8,686 bases of DNA from DP-20 sp964539925 (GCA_964539925.1 CAZILB010000156.1:1-8686), one strand, 5' to 3'; counted from the first letter of the stretch, positions 1 through 7,371 are shown. Notes: generated from the sequence alone by a model not told the origin. A program made the numbers and translations.

Positions 1-28
1 GAGAATTACGCAGTCCCTCTGTTCTTTG

Positions 29-47
29 CAAGGCTCGCCCGAGCTTG
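29..47. repeat. Imperfect inverted repeat downstream of the amidohydrolase gene
   Basis: CAAG(G)CTCG and CGAGCTTG form an 8-bp inverted repeat with one bulged G and almost no loop. It lies about 50 bases beyond the stop codon of the minus-strand amidohydrolase. No run of T follows on the minus strand, so it does not look like a standard intrinsic terminator. Nothing else can be recognised in bases 1-99. Confidence 0.3.
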
Positions 48-99
48 ACAAACAATCATTAGGTTACCGAAGAGACTTTCGCTGTAAGGGTCGATGCCG

Positions 100-1806
100 C
101 TAGCGTTTAAATTGCGCCAACGGTCCGGCGGCGTAAACGATCCTTCCGCCCACCACGGTCATAAGCGACTCCAGGGAGCGGAGCTGCTCTTCCGGCACGC
201 TCAAGTAGTCGGCGTTAAGCACCACAAGGTCGGCAAACTTCTCCACTTCGATGGATCCCTTGCGTGCTTCGCTGAAAGTCAGCCACGCGCTCCCCATCGT
301 ATGCGTGCGCAGGGCCTCGGCGCGGGTCAGATTTTGACGCGGGCTGCGCACCGCCGATCCGGCCACCGTCTCGCCGGTGATCAGCCACCACAAAGAAAGC
401 ATCGGCGAATAACTCGCCGATTGAAAGGCGCCGCTGCCGGCGCCCAAAGGAATCGCGGCTTCGATCATCCGGCGCAACGGCGGCGCGTTGCGCGCTTTGT
501 CCAAACCCCGCTGCTCGACGTAGCGCTCGCCGGCAAGCGCCAGGCGGCTGGTTAGCGAAATCCCTCCGCCGAGATTTTGGATTCGCGCAAGGGTCTCTTG
601 AGTCGCGTCTTCGAGGTGCGCAAAGGCGATACGCTGGCGCTGGAACGGCGTTGCCGCGTGGATCTCCTCCAGCAAATCGAGCGCTTGGCGCACGCCGCTG
701 TCTTGCGCGGCAATTACGCGGAAGTTGTACCCCTCGGCGGCGAACAGGCGCGCCATGCGGCGAAATCTTTCCTTCGCGCGGGCGTCGAGGGCGATCGTTT
801 GCGGAACATCAAAGACATCGCCGTCGCCGCCGGTCAGGGTCGCGCTGTAGCCGGCAAAGCGAAAAAAATCGTTTTGCTTCAACTGCCCGATCTCTTGCGC
901 CGTGCGTTTGAGTGGGTCGAGATCACCGTCGTCGAGTGCAATGTAGAAATGTACCCGCAAATCCAGCTCGCCCGCGCGCGCCATATCCGCGAGTAAACGA
1001 CGGTGAGCAAAAGTGACCGCGCCGGTGTGGATATCGCCCACGGAGGTGACACCGAACCGACCGAGCTCGCGAAAGGAGTTCTTGAGGCTTTGCCGCACCC
1101 GGTCAAAGCTCAGAGGAGGAATCTTTCGGTACACGTACTCCCAGGCGGGCGCGCCCTGGAGCCAACCCGTCAGTTCACCGGTGGTCGGATGGCGCTCGAA
1201 CTTGCCGCCCGCCGGATCCGGCGATGCGGCGGTGATCCCGGCGGCCTTGAGCGCGGCGCTATTAATTAGCACTCCCTGGCGCAGATACTGAATATAGACC
1301 GGATGATGAGGCGCAACGGTATCCAGATCGGCTCGCGTCGGAAAGCGCCTTTCAGCAAACTGCGTCGGCACCCAGCCGCCGCCTACCACGATCCACGATC
1401 CAGGAGGTTGTGCCTTTGCCGCCGCCGCGATCTGTCTCAAGCCGTCGACGAGCGTGCGCGTTTTCTCCCAGCGCAGCTCCCCGTCCCAGGATATTCCCGC
1501 CAGGGTGGCGTGAATGTTTGAGTCGATCAAGCCGGGAATCACCGTGCGCCCCCCAAGATCGATGACCCGAGTGGACGGCCCGGCGAGAACGCGTACGTCG
1601 CGGTCGCTGCCAACCGCAATGAACCGCCCGTCACGGATGGCCACGGCTTGTTTGATGGAAAAATCCCGGTCCACGGTGATGATCTTGCCGTTGCGCAAAA
1701 TCAGATCGGCTGGCGCCGGCACCGCCAGCGAGCGCGCGAAATCGACTTCAGCGCCGCCGCATGCCGTCAGCGCAAGCCAAAACAGCAGGTATACAAATCG
1801 TGGCAA
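100..1806 (-). CDS. Exported lipoprotein of the amidohydrolase-3 (YtcJ-like) family, probable metal-site loss
   Basis: A 568-residue protein of the usual length for YtcJ-like amidohydrolases, which normally hydrolyse amide or related C-N bonds at a metal centre. Residues 1-16 form a short signal peptide ending in the lipobox LTAC, so Cys16 should be lipidated; Gly follows it. Residues 34-90 are the N-terminal beta-sandwich strands (DLILRNGKIITVD, then VIDLGGRTVIPGLID). The barrel follows, and the C-terminus returns to the sandwich (KGSIEVEKFADLVVLNADY, about 516-534). The start is TTG, six bases after GAGG. The usual metal HxH is NIH (Asn97, His99). The later barrel His appears to be Ile365 (VIAAQD) and the usual Asp of the GTD/GSD motif is Gly459 (GAGSGAF). 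His397 (AFAHLED) is kept. The reading frame is intact, so this is a folded protein under selection, not a decayed gene. Either a pseudoenzyme or a variant metal site is possible. The sensor kinase lies upstream on the same strand, 306 bases away. Confidence 0.88.
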   Translation of the reverse strand: MPRFVYLLFWLALTACGGAEVDFARSLAVPAPADLILRNGKIITVDRDFSIKQAVAIRDGRFIAVGSDRDVRVLAGPSTRVIDLGGRTVIPGLIDSNIHATLAGISWDGELRWEKTRTLVDGLRQIAAAAKAQPPGSWIVVGGGWVPTQFAERRFPTRADLDTVAPHHPVYIQYLRQGVLINSAALKAAGITAASPDPAGGKFERHPTTGELTGWLQGAPAWEYVYRKIPPLSFDRVRQSLKNSFRELGRFGVTSVGDIHTGAVTFAHRRLLADMARAGELDLRVHFYIALDDGDLDPLKRTAQEIGQLKQNDFFRFAGYSATLTGGDGDVFDVPQTIALDARAKERFRRMARLFAAEGYNFRVIAAQDSGVRQALDLLEEIHAATPFQRQRIAFAHLEDATQETLARIQNLGGGISLTSRLALAGERYVEQRGLDKARNAPPLRRMIEAAIPLGAGSGAFQSASYSPMLSLWWLITGETVAGSAVRSPRQNLTRAEALRTHTMGSAWLTFSEARKGSIEVEKFADLVVLNADYLSVPEEQLRSLESLMTVVGGRIVYAAGPLAQFKR

Positions 1807-1818
1807 TGGAAACCTCGC
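1788..1818 (-). promoter_or_regulatory. Ribosome binding site fixing a TTG start for the amidohydrolase
   Basis: On the minus strand the sequence reads GCGAGG, then TTTCCA, then TTG. A six-base spacer from GAGG to TTG is close to ideal, and the frame opens straight into a lipoprotein signal peptide. No ATG in this frame gives a better start. Confidence 0.65.
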
Positions 1819-1852
1819 GGAAACTCTTCAGGGCAAGGAAATCTTACCCTCG

Positions 1853-1878
1853 CATCGGCGCTTTTGCGAGCGCCGGTG
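1853..1878. repeat. Ten-base inverted repeat in the amidohydrolase leader
   Basis: CATCGGCGCT, loop TTTGCG, AGCGCCGGTG. Seven base pairs are perfect and the outer three continue with one T/G wobble on the plus strand, which is a C/A mismatch in the minus-strand transcript. It sits about 47 bases upstream of the amidohydrolase TTG. No T-run follows on either strand, so an operator or leader hairpin is as likely as a terminator. Confidence 0.5.
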
Positions 1879-1880
1879 AA
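1860..1880 (+). repeat. Imperfect direct repeat, copy 1
   Basis: GCTTTTGCGAGCGCCGGTGAA. It matches 2060-2079 except for one extra G and one G/A change. It overlaps the loop and right arm of the inverted repeat at 1853-1878. Confidence 0.5.
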
Positions 1881-1954
1881 AATTTCACAGAGCGCTTTGC
1901 GCCTTGGCGGCATTTTCCGGTTATTCGTCCGATGGCATCGTCCAGAAGAGCGCT

Positions 1955-1985
1955 CACCGCAGAGGCGCGGAGTGCGCAGAGAAAA
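1955..1985 (+). repeat. CGCAGAG-type short tandem intergenic repeat
   Basis: Starts with CAC and contains three degenerate eight-base units: CGCAGAGG (1958-1965), CGCGGAGT (1966-1973) and CGCAGAGA (1975-1982), followed by AAA. This matches, from memory, the dispersed element of the form ACCGCAGAGGCGCAGAG seen between genes in many environmental bacterial genomes. Its minus-strand translation gives spurious peptides such as FLCALRASAV, as it does here. Function unknown; a single copy lies in this window. Confidence 0.6.
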
Positions 1986-2059
1986 GTGTTCTTATTCGGA
2001 AAGGATTGCGAACTCTGAGGCTCTGGGCGAAACCGCGCTTGCAGCTTAGCCGCTCCAGG

Positions 2060-2079
2060 GCTTTTGCAGCGCCGATGAA
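2060..2079 (+). repeat. Imperfect direct repeat, copy 2
   Basis: GCTTTTGCAGCGCCGATGAA. Besides matching 1860-1880, its stretch AGCGCCGATG (2068-2077) is the exact reverse complement of the left hairpin arm CATCGGCGCT (1853-1862). It lies 33 bases past the kinase stop codon in the direction of kinase transcription. Confidence 0.5.
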
Positions 2080-2112
2080 CGCGCCGCACCCGTTCGATTG
2101 TGTAGCCCGCGT

Positions 2113-5100
2113 TTAATGAAAGGATGGGTTGCCGGCAAAGCTCTGGGGCTGCTCAATTACGCGCTCATGGCGGCTTCGGCTCAGGGGCAAACTTACAGTA
2201 AACACCGACCCCTTACCCACCTCGCTCGTGACCTGAACGGATCCGCCGAGCAACTCGGTAAACTTCTTGACAATGTAGAGTCCCAGACCGACTCCGCTGA
2301 ACTTTCGCGTCGCCGAGCTGTCCACTTGCTCGAACATGTCAAAGATGCTGTGAATCTTTTCGTCCGGAATGCCAATCCCGGTATCGGCGATCTGGATCTC
2401 GATCCCGTTGGCTGCGGACAAATGGCGCACAGAGATGGTCACCCTGCCCTTCTCGGTGAACTTGATCGCGTTATTGATGAGATTCTGCAGGATCGCCTTG
2501 AGCTTTTCGTCGTCTGTCTCGAGCACCGGCAAATCCGCCCGATAATCCCATGCGAGCGTGATATCTTTGCCGAACGGGAAATTGTAATTGGAGCGCAATT
2601 CATCCAGTAGGTCGCCGAGCTTAACTTCCCAAGCCGCGGCCCGCACGGCCCCTGCCTCGATCCGGGTCACCTGCAGGACACCGTTGATCATGGAAAAAAG
2701 CTCCATGGATTGGTTGCTGATGGTCTGGAGCGCTTTGTTTTGGTCCTCGTTGAGACCGCCGAGAACTTCGTTGAGCATGATCTCCGTGTAGCCTTTGATG
2801 ACGTTGAGCGGCGTGCGCAGCTCGTGCGAGATAACGCCGAGAAACTCATCCTTGCCTTTGTTGACTTTCTCAAGCTCGACGGTCTTTTGTCGAACCTGGG
2901 AAAATAAATGGGCGTTTCCCACGGCGACTCCTACGTGGTAGGCGATCGCTTTGATCAGTTGAAGATCGCTTTCGGAAAATTGGTGCGGCCGACGACTGAA
3001 GAAGTTCATGACGCCGAGGGTTTCTCCGCGGACTTTGAGAGGAATAAGAAATGACGCGCGAAAGCCCGCCTGAAACATGAGCTTATTGCGGGCCAATTCG
3101 TGGTAGCTCGAATCGCTTTGCATGTCTTCGATGATTCGCGGCTCTCCCGATTCGAAAGTCTTGCCCACCAGCCCTTCGCCGACCTTGTACCTGGCCGCCA
3201 GCGGAAGATCCGCGCGGAAGCCTTCGTGAAAGACCAGATTCAAATCCCGTTCTTGGCCTTGGCATAAGTAGATCCGCGCGGCTTCGAAACCAAATATTTG
3301 CAATACCCTTTCCACAGTCCTGCGCAGAATCAAATGAATATCCAACGACTCGCTGGCGACGCCGGCGATGGCATAAAGCGCGGACAGTTCCTTGGCCTTC
3401 GTCGCCGTCTGTTCATAAAGGGTCGCGTTTTCCACGGCGATGCCGACTTGACTGGTCATGGCGCTTAGCAGCTCGATTTCGGCGGCTTTGAGCGTTTGCG
3501 GCGCCGCGGCGCCGCAAACGAGCACGCCCCAGGTTTTGAGCTTTGTTCGGATCGGAAACATCGCCAAAAAACGCGTTCCGGCGTTTCGCGAGCTTTTACT
3601 GGCACTCAACTCTTGATAGCGCGGGTCCCGGTTGATGTCTTCGAAAATGATGTTTTCGCCGGTTTCGGCGACCCGGCCGACCACCGATTCGTTGCGCCTA
3701 AAGCGCGCTGACTGCTGCCAGTACTCCGGCTTGGTTTCAAAGGAGGCCCGAACTTCCAGCTCGGTCATGTCCGCGTTGAAGAGAAAGACCCGCGACACGT
3801 CGAAATGAAAGATGTCGGTAATTTTCTTGATCGCCTCGTCCAACACCGTCGTCAAGTCCAGCGACTGTGTCGCGGCTACGGTAAGCGCGTGCAGGGCGGA
3901 CAACTCGTTCTTGCCGCGCCTCATCTCTTCGTAGAGTCTGGCGTTGTGAATGGCGATGGCCACCTGCCCGGCAAGGGTCGCAAGATATTCGATTTCTTCG
4001 TCGGTAAACGCATGCTCCTCCTTGGTGTAAAACGCCATCAGTCCCAGGGCTTCATCCTTGACGATCAGCGGCACGCCGAGATAGGAGACCAGACCGAATC
4101 GTTTTGCGAATCCGCGCCAGCTCGCGCGCGCATCGGTTTGGAGGTTGGCAACGGTGATGGGGGTTTTGCTTTCCAGCACCGTCTTGGCGAATCCGTGGAC
4201 GACGCCGCGATGGTTCGTGCGCCATGTCTCCTCATCGATATTGCGGCAGGCCATGGGCTCCAATGAGCCGCCTTCCATGTCGATAAGTCTGACGGTTGTG
4301 ACACCGCCGGGCAGGACGAGGTCGATTTTATCGAGCAGCACATGCAACATTGCGTTGAGATCGAGTTTGGAACTGATCGCCATGTCAATATCGTGCAGCG
4401 CCTGCATGCGATCGAGGCTCTGTTGAAGCCGCTCTTGGGTGCGCCGCACTTCCAGCGCGTGCGCTTCCAGGGTCTCGGCCATTTTGTCGAAGGCCAAGGC
4501 GAGACGGCCGATCTCGTTCGTGCCGCGCGCTGTTCCGCAGCGCGCGCTCAAATCGCCGGCGCTGAGTTTTGCGGTGGCATCCAGGAGCGCATTGACCGGC
4601 CGCAAGATATATCGGTCGCCGCCCCGCCAGGCGACGGCCAGAGAAAGCAGAGCGACCGCAATCAAACCGGCCAGATTTCGCGCCAAGTCTCTCCTGGCAT
4701 CTGTCAATGCGATATCCGTTGGAATACCGACGATCACATAAATGCGGCCCTGGCGGGGCGCCATGTTTACGGTGGTAAATCCCCAGAAGCGCCGGATGCC
4801 GTCCAGTCCGACGGCAACCGCAGTGCCCTCGGTATCGGCCAGAGCGATCCTTACGATCTCGGCCTCGGGTATGGTTTTGCCGACCCAGGGTCCGGGTTCC
4901 GGAATACCGCTGAGGATGGTGCCGCGCTCGTCGGCGACAGTGAGAACCGTATTTTCCGGAAACTGCGACGCGGCGGCGAGCCGCTTCAACCAGGCCAGAT
5001 CCAAGGCGGCGTAAACGACCGACCGCACCGTGCCGTGATCGTCGACCACCGGATACGCGAAATTGATGGTCGCTTTGCCCGTGCGGCGGCCGATCTGATA

Positions 5101-5532
5101 TTCGCCGACGCTGAAATCGAGGTATTGAACCGCTCGCTGAAAGTAACTACGATCGGCGATATTGACAGGTTTGTGAAGCGGCAAACCGCTGCAGAAAATG
5201 TCGCCGTTCGGGTCGGCGACCCCCAGGTTGCTGTAAAGCGGATACTCTTCCAGCATCGCGGTCAAAAGCGCCGGACAGGCACGGGGATCGCCCAGCCGCA
5301 CTGCCGCAAGCCGGGTCAGGGTCACGAGCAGTTGGCGGGTGCCGTCGAAAAGCCGCTCATAGCTGTCGGAGGCGGTCCTGGCAACCCTCAAAGATTGCCG
5401 TTCCGCCGCTTCTCCGGCTGAACGGTGTTCCTCGCGAGCTCCGTACAGAATCAGCGCGAGCGCGGGCAAAACCGCCAAAAGAACCAATTGGACGAGACGC
5501 AGGCGGAGGCTTGGAGAGTTGTTTGTTGCCAT
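2113..5532 (-). CDS. Cache-HAMP-three-GAF transmembrane sensor histidine kinase
   Basis: A 1139-residue membrane sensor kinase. Order: membrane segment about 13-31; periplasmic double-Cache-like sensor about 35-275 (LGVADPNGDIFCSGLP, DRSYFQRAV, IGRRTG); second membrane segment about 284-302; HAMP about 303-358; coiled coil to about 380; GAF1 about 388-530; GAF2 about 556-702; GAF3 about 729-873; HisKA with phospho-acceptor His903 (SHELRTPLN); HATPase_c with N-box Asn1017/Asn1020/Asn1021, G1 DTGIGI (1050-1055), F-box FDMFEQ (1064-1069) and G2 GVGLGL (1080-1085). All catalytic boxes look intact. The linkers before GAF2 and GAF3 repeat a pattern (ELSALHAL...SLDL and ELSALYAI...SLDI), which suggests GAF duplication with signalling helices. 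There is no receiver domain and no response regulator nearby, so the partner is unknown. The ATG lacks a clear Shine-Dalgarno sequence. The ligands cannot be predicted; Cache domains commonly bind small metabolites. Confidence 0.95.
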   Translation of the reverse strand: MATNNSPSLRLRLVQLVLLAVLPALALILYGAREEHRSAGEAAERQSLRVARTASDSYERLFDGTRQLLVTLTRLAAVRLGDPRACPALLTAMLEEYPLYSNLGVADPNGDIFCSGLPLHKPVNIADRSYFQRAVQYLDFSVGEYQIGRRTGKATINFAYPVVDDHGTVRSVVYAALDLAWLKRLAAASQFPENTVLTVADERGTILSGIPEPGPWVGKTIPEAEIVRIALADTEGTAVAVGLDGIRRFWGFTTVNMAPRQGRIYVIVGIPTDIALTDARRDLARNLAGLIAVALLSLAVAWRGGDRYILRPVNALLDATAKLSAGDLSARCGTARGTNEIGRLALAFDKMAETLEAHALEVRRTQERLQQSLDRMQALHDIDMAISSKLDLNAMLHVLLDKIDLVLPGGVTTVRLIDMEGGSLEPMACRNIDEETWRTNHRGVVHGFAKTVLESKTPITVANLQTDARASWRGFAKRFGLVSYLGVPLIVKDEALGLMAFYTKEEHAFTDEEIEYLATLAGQVAIAIHNARLYEEMRRGKNELSALHALTVAATQSLDLTTVLDEAIKKITDIFHFDVSRVFLFNADMTELEVRASFETKPEYWQQSARFRRNESVVGRVAETGENIIFEDINRDPRYQELSASKSSRNAGTRFLAMFPIRTKLKTWGVLVCGAAAPQTLKAAEIELLSAMTSQVGIAVENATLYEQTATKAKELSALYAIAGVASESLDIHLILRRTVERVLQIFGFEAARIYLCQGQERDLNLVFHEGFRADLPLAARYKVGEGLVGKTFESGEPRIIEDMQSDSSYHELARNKLMFQAGFRASFLIPLKVRGETLGVMNFFSRRPHQFSESDLQLIKAIAYHVGVAVGNAHLFSQVRQKTVELEKVNKGKDEFLGVISHELRTPLNVIKGYTEIMLNEVLGGLNEDQNKALQTISNQSMELFSMINGVLQVTRIEAGAVRAAAWEVKLGDLLDELRSNYNFPFGKDITLAWDYRADLPVLETDDEKLKAILQNLINNAIKFTEKGRVTISVRHLSAANGIEIQIADTGIGIPDEKIHSIFDMFEQVDSSATRKFSGVGLGLYIVKKFTELLGGSVQVTSEVGKGSVFTVSLPLSRSRHERVIEQPQSFAGNPSFH

Positions 5533-5596
5533 TGTTGATTGCGTCGCTAAAGCGAGACGATTATCGCATCCGGCCGATGAGTTTTAGGACTGCACA

Positions 5597-5628
5597 GCCC
5601 CGGCCATTTTGACCGGTCCGAACGGGGC
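5597..5628 (-). promoter_or_regulatory. Possible hairpin in the 5' leader of the kinase gene
   Basis: Perfect six-base arms GCCCCG and CGGGGC are 20 bases apart and enclose the palindrome GACCGGTC (5611-5618), about 65-95 bases upstream of the kinase ATG. It could be an operator or a structured leader. I recognise no known riboswitch. Confidence 0.25.
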
Positions 5629-6044
5629 ATCCATTCCGGCTTTCCATGGTTGGCAAGCCGCCGCGGCATCCATAGGCAGCGCAATCGCCGTGCCACAGTC
5701 CGCCGGCAGAAAATAATTTGATTTTAATAAGAAATTTTGTCTCGCGGGACTGCGCGCCGAAAAGATTATCGACATTTATGGTCATCGCTGCACAGGCTGA
5801 CAACGCGTTGCTGCTCGAAGCTCCGTAACCGTCGTCCGCGGCTATCCCGCCACGGGTTTCCTTTACACGGCAACCATACAAATTTTTGGCATTTTTCACG
5901 GTTGTCCATGCGTGCGCGGTTACAAAACAGGCGGCCGTTTCCCTTCTCGACGGCACCCAAAAACGGCGGGAGCAATACGCCTGAACCCGGATTCCCGGAC
6001 TCAGTCGTCCTCTGCGCCGCAATCACAGCCAGCGATAAAGGCAT

Positions 6045-6074
6045 TTGCGTTGGGCGAAGGATTGAAGCTATAAC
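6045..6074 (+). promoter_or_regulatory. Candidate sigma-70-type promoter for the monooxygenase-hydrolase unit
   Basis: TTGCGT (6045-6050), an 18-base spacer, then TATAAC (6069-6074). The -10 matches the consensus at five of six positions; the -35 matches only its first three bases. Transcription would begin near 6081 and leave a leader of about 45 bases. Such matches arise by chance, so this is a suggestion only. Confidence 0.3.
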
Positions 6075-6114
6075 GTCGAAAAAACTTCGCGACCCCGTCA
6101 GAGCCTATCGACGC

Positions 6115-6129
6115 TTGAGGTAAAAAATG
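6115..6129 (+). promoter_or_regulatory. Ribosome binding site of the monooxygenase gene
   Basis: TTGAGG, then TAAAAA, then ATG. GAGG with a six-base A-rich spacer supports the ATG at 6127 as the true start. Confidence 0.6.
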
Positions 6130-7371
6130 AAACCGGTGCAACTTTTCTGCTGGCACTTCATGGCCTATCCTTACCTCGACAAGGATTTTGACGAAAAGGA
6201 GTATTCGGGTTGGGTGACGGTGCCGAACAGACTTTGGGACAACCGCAAAGCCCGCGGTCTCTACCAGGAGTACATCGACCAGCTCGCTTACGCAGACGAG
6301 CTCGGCTTCGACGGCATGGTTCTGAACGAGCATCATCAGAACATTTACGGTCTGATGCCATCGCCCAATCTGATCGCCTCGGCCCTCACCCAGCGCACCT
6401 CGCGCGGCAAGATCGTCGTCCTCGGCAATCTCTTGCCCCTGCATATGAACCCCATGCGCGTGGCCGAGGAGTACGCCATGCTCGACCAGATGAGCCACGG
6501 CCGCTTGATCGCCGGCTTTGCTCCGGGCGGCGGCCCCGAAACCTTCAACTACGACGTGCCGTCGGCCAACACTCGCGAGAAGTTTTGGGAAGCGGCGGAC
6601 TTGATCGTGCGTTCCTGGACCGAAGACGGCCCCTTCGCCCACGAGGGGCGCTATTACCCTTTGCGCTACGTCAATCTCTGGCCCAAGCCGTTGCAAAAGC
6701 CGTTTCCCGCGGTATGGATTCCCGGCTCGCGCAGCCCATCGACGATGATCGAAGTGGCCAAGCGCGGCTACTGCTATTTTCTTTCCTCGCGCAGCCATGG
6801 CGGCGAGACCCACCGGGCGCAGCAGGAATTCGCTGCGGTGTTGGAAAACCACGGCGACAAGTACCATCCCTTTCGTTTCGGCATTTTGATGTCAACCTAT
6901 GTCGCCGAAACCGATCGGCAAGCGCGCGAGGAATGCGAAGAAGGCGTGTGGTATTTCTTAAAGAACTGCCTCAAGGGCCATTTGCGGCGGGTCGGCCGCC
7001 AGCTCACCTACGGCCCCGGCGTGCCCTATATCCCCGCCGCCGCCTGGCGAGAGTATCTCAAGGGCTATCAGCCCGGGCGCAAGCTCTTGGGCGACGTGGA
7101 AAATTGGGACGAGCTGGATGCTTCGCAGTCGATCATCGTCGGCAGCGCGGAGACCGTCACGCGGCGAATTCAGAATCTGATCGAGAAAGCCAAGGTCGGC
7201 AATCTGCTGATTCAATTTCAGCTCGGCAACATGCCCGACCACCTGGCGCGCAAAAGTATGAAGCTCTTCGCCGATAAAGTCGCGCCGGCGCTGCGCCAGC
7301 AATCTTTGCAGCAGTTCGGCAGAGAGTTTCCCGGCGCGAACGTCGAACAACCGGCCGAGGCAGTACGTTGA
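6127..7371 (+). CDS. Luciferase-like (LLM class) flavin-dependent monooxygenase
   Basis: A 414-residue cytosolic TIM-barrel enzyme of the bacterial luciferase-like family, which uses reduced flavin (FMNH2 or F420) and usually O2 to oxidise small organic substrates. Family marks seen: YADELGFDGMVLNEHH (55-70, with the Glu68-His69-His70 pocket), a strand-and-helix segment with LPLHMNPMRVAEEYAMLDQMSHGR (about 103-126), GFAPGGGPETF (130-140), NLWPKPLQKPFPAVWIPG (about 183-200), and the late GSAETVTRRI (339-348), which resembles the flavin-phosphate-side motif of the family. At 414 residues it is somewhat longer than typical members, with insertions around 270-330. The substrate cannot be read from sequence. 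Its stop codon overlaps the start of the hydrolase gene, which argues for a shared pathway. Alternative: an F420-dependent oxidoreductase of the same superfamily. Confidence 0.9.
   Translation: MKPVQLFCWHFMAYPYLDKDFDEKEYSGWVTVPNRLWDNRKARGLYQEYIDQLAYADELGFDGMVLNEHHQNIYGLMPSPNLIASALTQRTSRGKIVVLGNLLPLHMNPMRVAEEYAMLDQMSHGRLIAGFAPGGGPETFNYDVPSANTREKFWEAADLIVRSWTEDGPFAHEGRYYPLRYVNLWPKPLQKPFPAVWIPGSRSPSTMIEVAKRGYCYFLSSRSHGGETHRAQQEFAAVLENHGDKYHPFRFGILMSTYVAETDRQAREECEEGVWYFLKNCLKGHLRRVGRQLTYGPGVPYIPAAAWREYLKGYQPGRKLLGDVENWDELDASQSIIVGSAETVTRRIQNLIEKAKVGNLLIQFQLGNMPDHLARKSMKLFADKVAPALRQQSLQQFGREFPGANVEQPAEAVR
7357..7371 (+). promoter_or_regulatory. Translational coupling site: TTG start overlapping TGA stop
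   Basis: The monooxygenase ends CGT-TGA and the hydrolase begins at the TTG of the same TTGA (7368-7371). GAGG lies seven bases upstream of the TTG, inside the monooxygenase gene. Together these support the TTG start and co-translation of the pair. Confidence 0.65.

Larger units (their letters stand above)
1807..2112. other. Intergenic spacer between kinase and amidohydrolase genes
   Basis: About 306 bases between two minus-strand genes. I see no convincing gene. It holds a CGCAGAG-type repeat (1955-1985), a strong inverted repeat (1853-1878) and a near copy of part of that repeat about 200 bases away (2060-2079). An 81-codon open frame on the minus strand (2089-1844) runs through the CGCAGAG repeat and shows no domain, so I treat it as spurious. 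The gap is long enough that the amidohydrolase probably has its own promoter, but I cannot place one. Confidence 0.6.
5533..6126. other. Divergent intergenic region between kinase and monooxygenase genes
   Basis: About 594 bases with no convincing gene. It must hold the promoters for both divergent transcripts. It contains an AT-rich island (5711-5740, 27 of 30 bases A/T), a GCCCCG/CGGGGC inverted repeat (5597-5628), a repeated GGCATCCAT (5626-5634 and 5665-5673), and CAACC/GGTTG arms (5871-5875 and 5900-5904) around a T-rich stretch. CACGG occurs three times (5851, 5866, 5897). Several open frames cross it on the minus strand (5775-5584, 6022-5561, 6044-5766), but none shows a domain or a good ribosome binding site. 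Confidence 0.6.

Noticed and set aside
712..730. A further lost metal ligand at the RIAFAH segment of the amidohydrolase
   Set aside because: A first alignment suggested His to Phe395, but setting Arg392 against the family Arg places the conserved His at His397, so this residue is kept.
1844..2089. An 81-codon minus-strand frame in the spacer
   Set aside because: It translates the CGCAGAG-type repeat (FLCALRASAV), a common source of spurious predicted proteins, and it has no other protein-like feature.
4342..5421. A 359-codon plus-strand open frame
   Set aside because: It lies wholly antisense to the sensor kinase, shows no domain, and is explained by the high GC content.
5821..5880. Possible cyclic-di-GMP (GEMM) riboswitch on the minus strand, from a stretch reading AAAGGAAACCCGTGGCG
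   Set aside because: Only this short stretch resembles the motif. The conserved GGACGCAAAGCC core is missing and the following stems do not fit.
5561..6022. A 153-codon minus-strand frame in the divergent gap
   Set aside because: No domain, membrane segment or ribosome binding site, and it overlaps the AT-rich and repeat-bearing sequence expected of a regulatory region.
6001..6867. A 288-codon minus-strand open frame
   Set aside because: It is antisense to the monooxygenase; the monooxygenase frame has clear family motifs and this one has none.
6210..7277. A 355-codon plus-strand open frame
   Set aside because: It is a shifted frame inside the monooxygenase gene, with an Arg/Pro-rich, low-complexity translation and no ribosome binding site.
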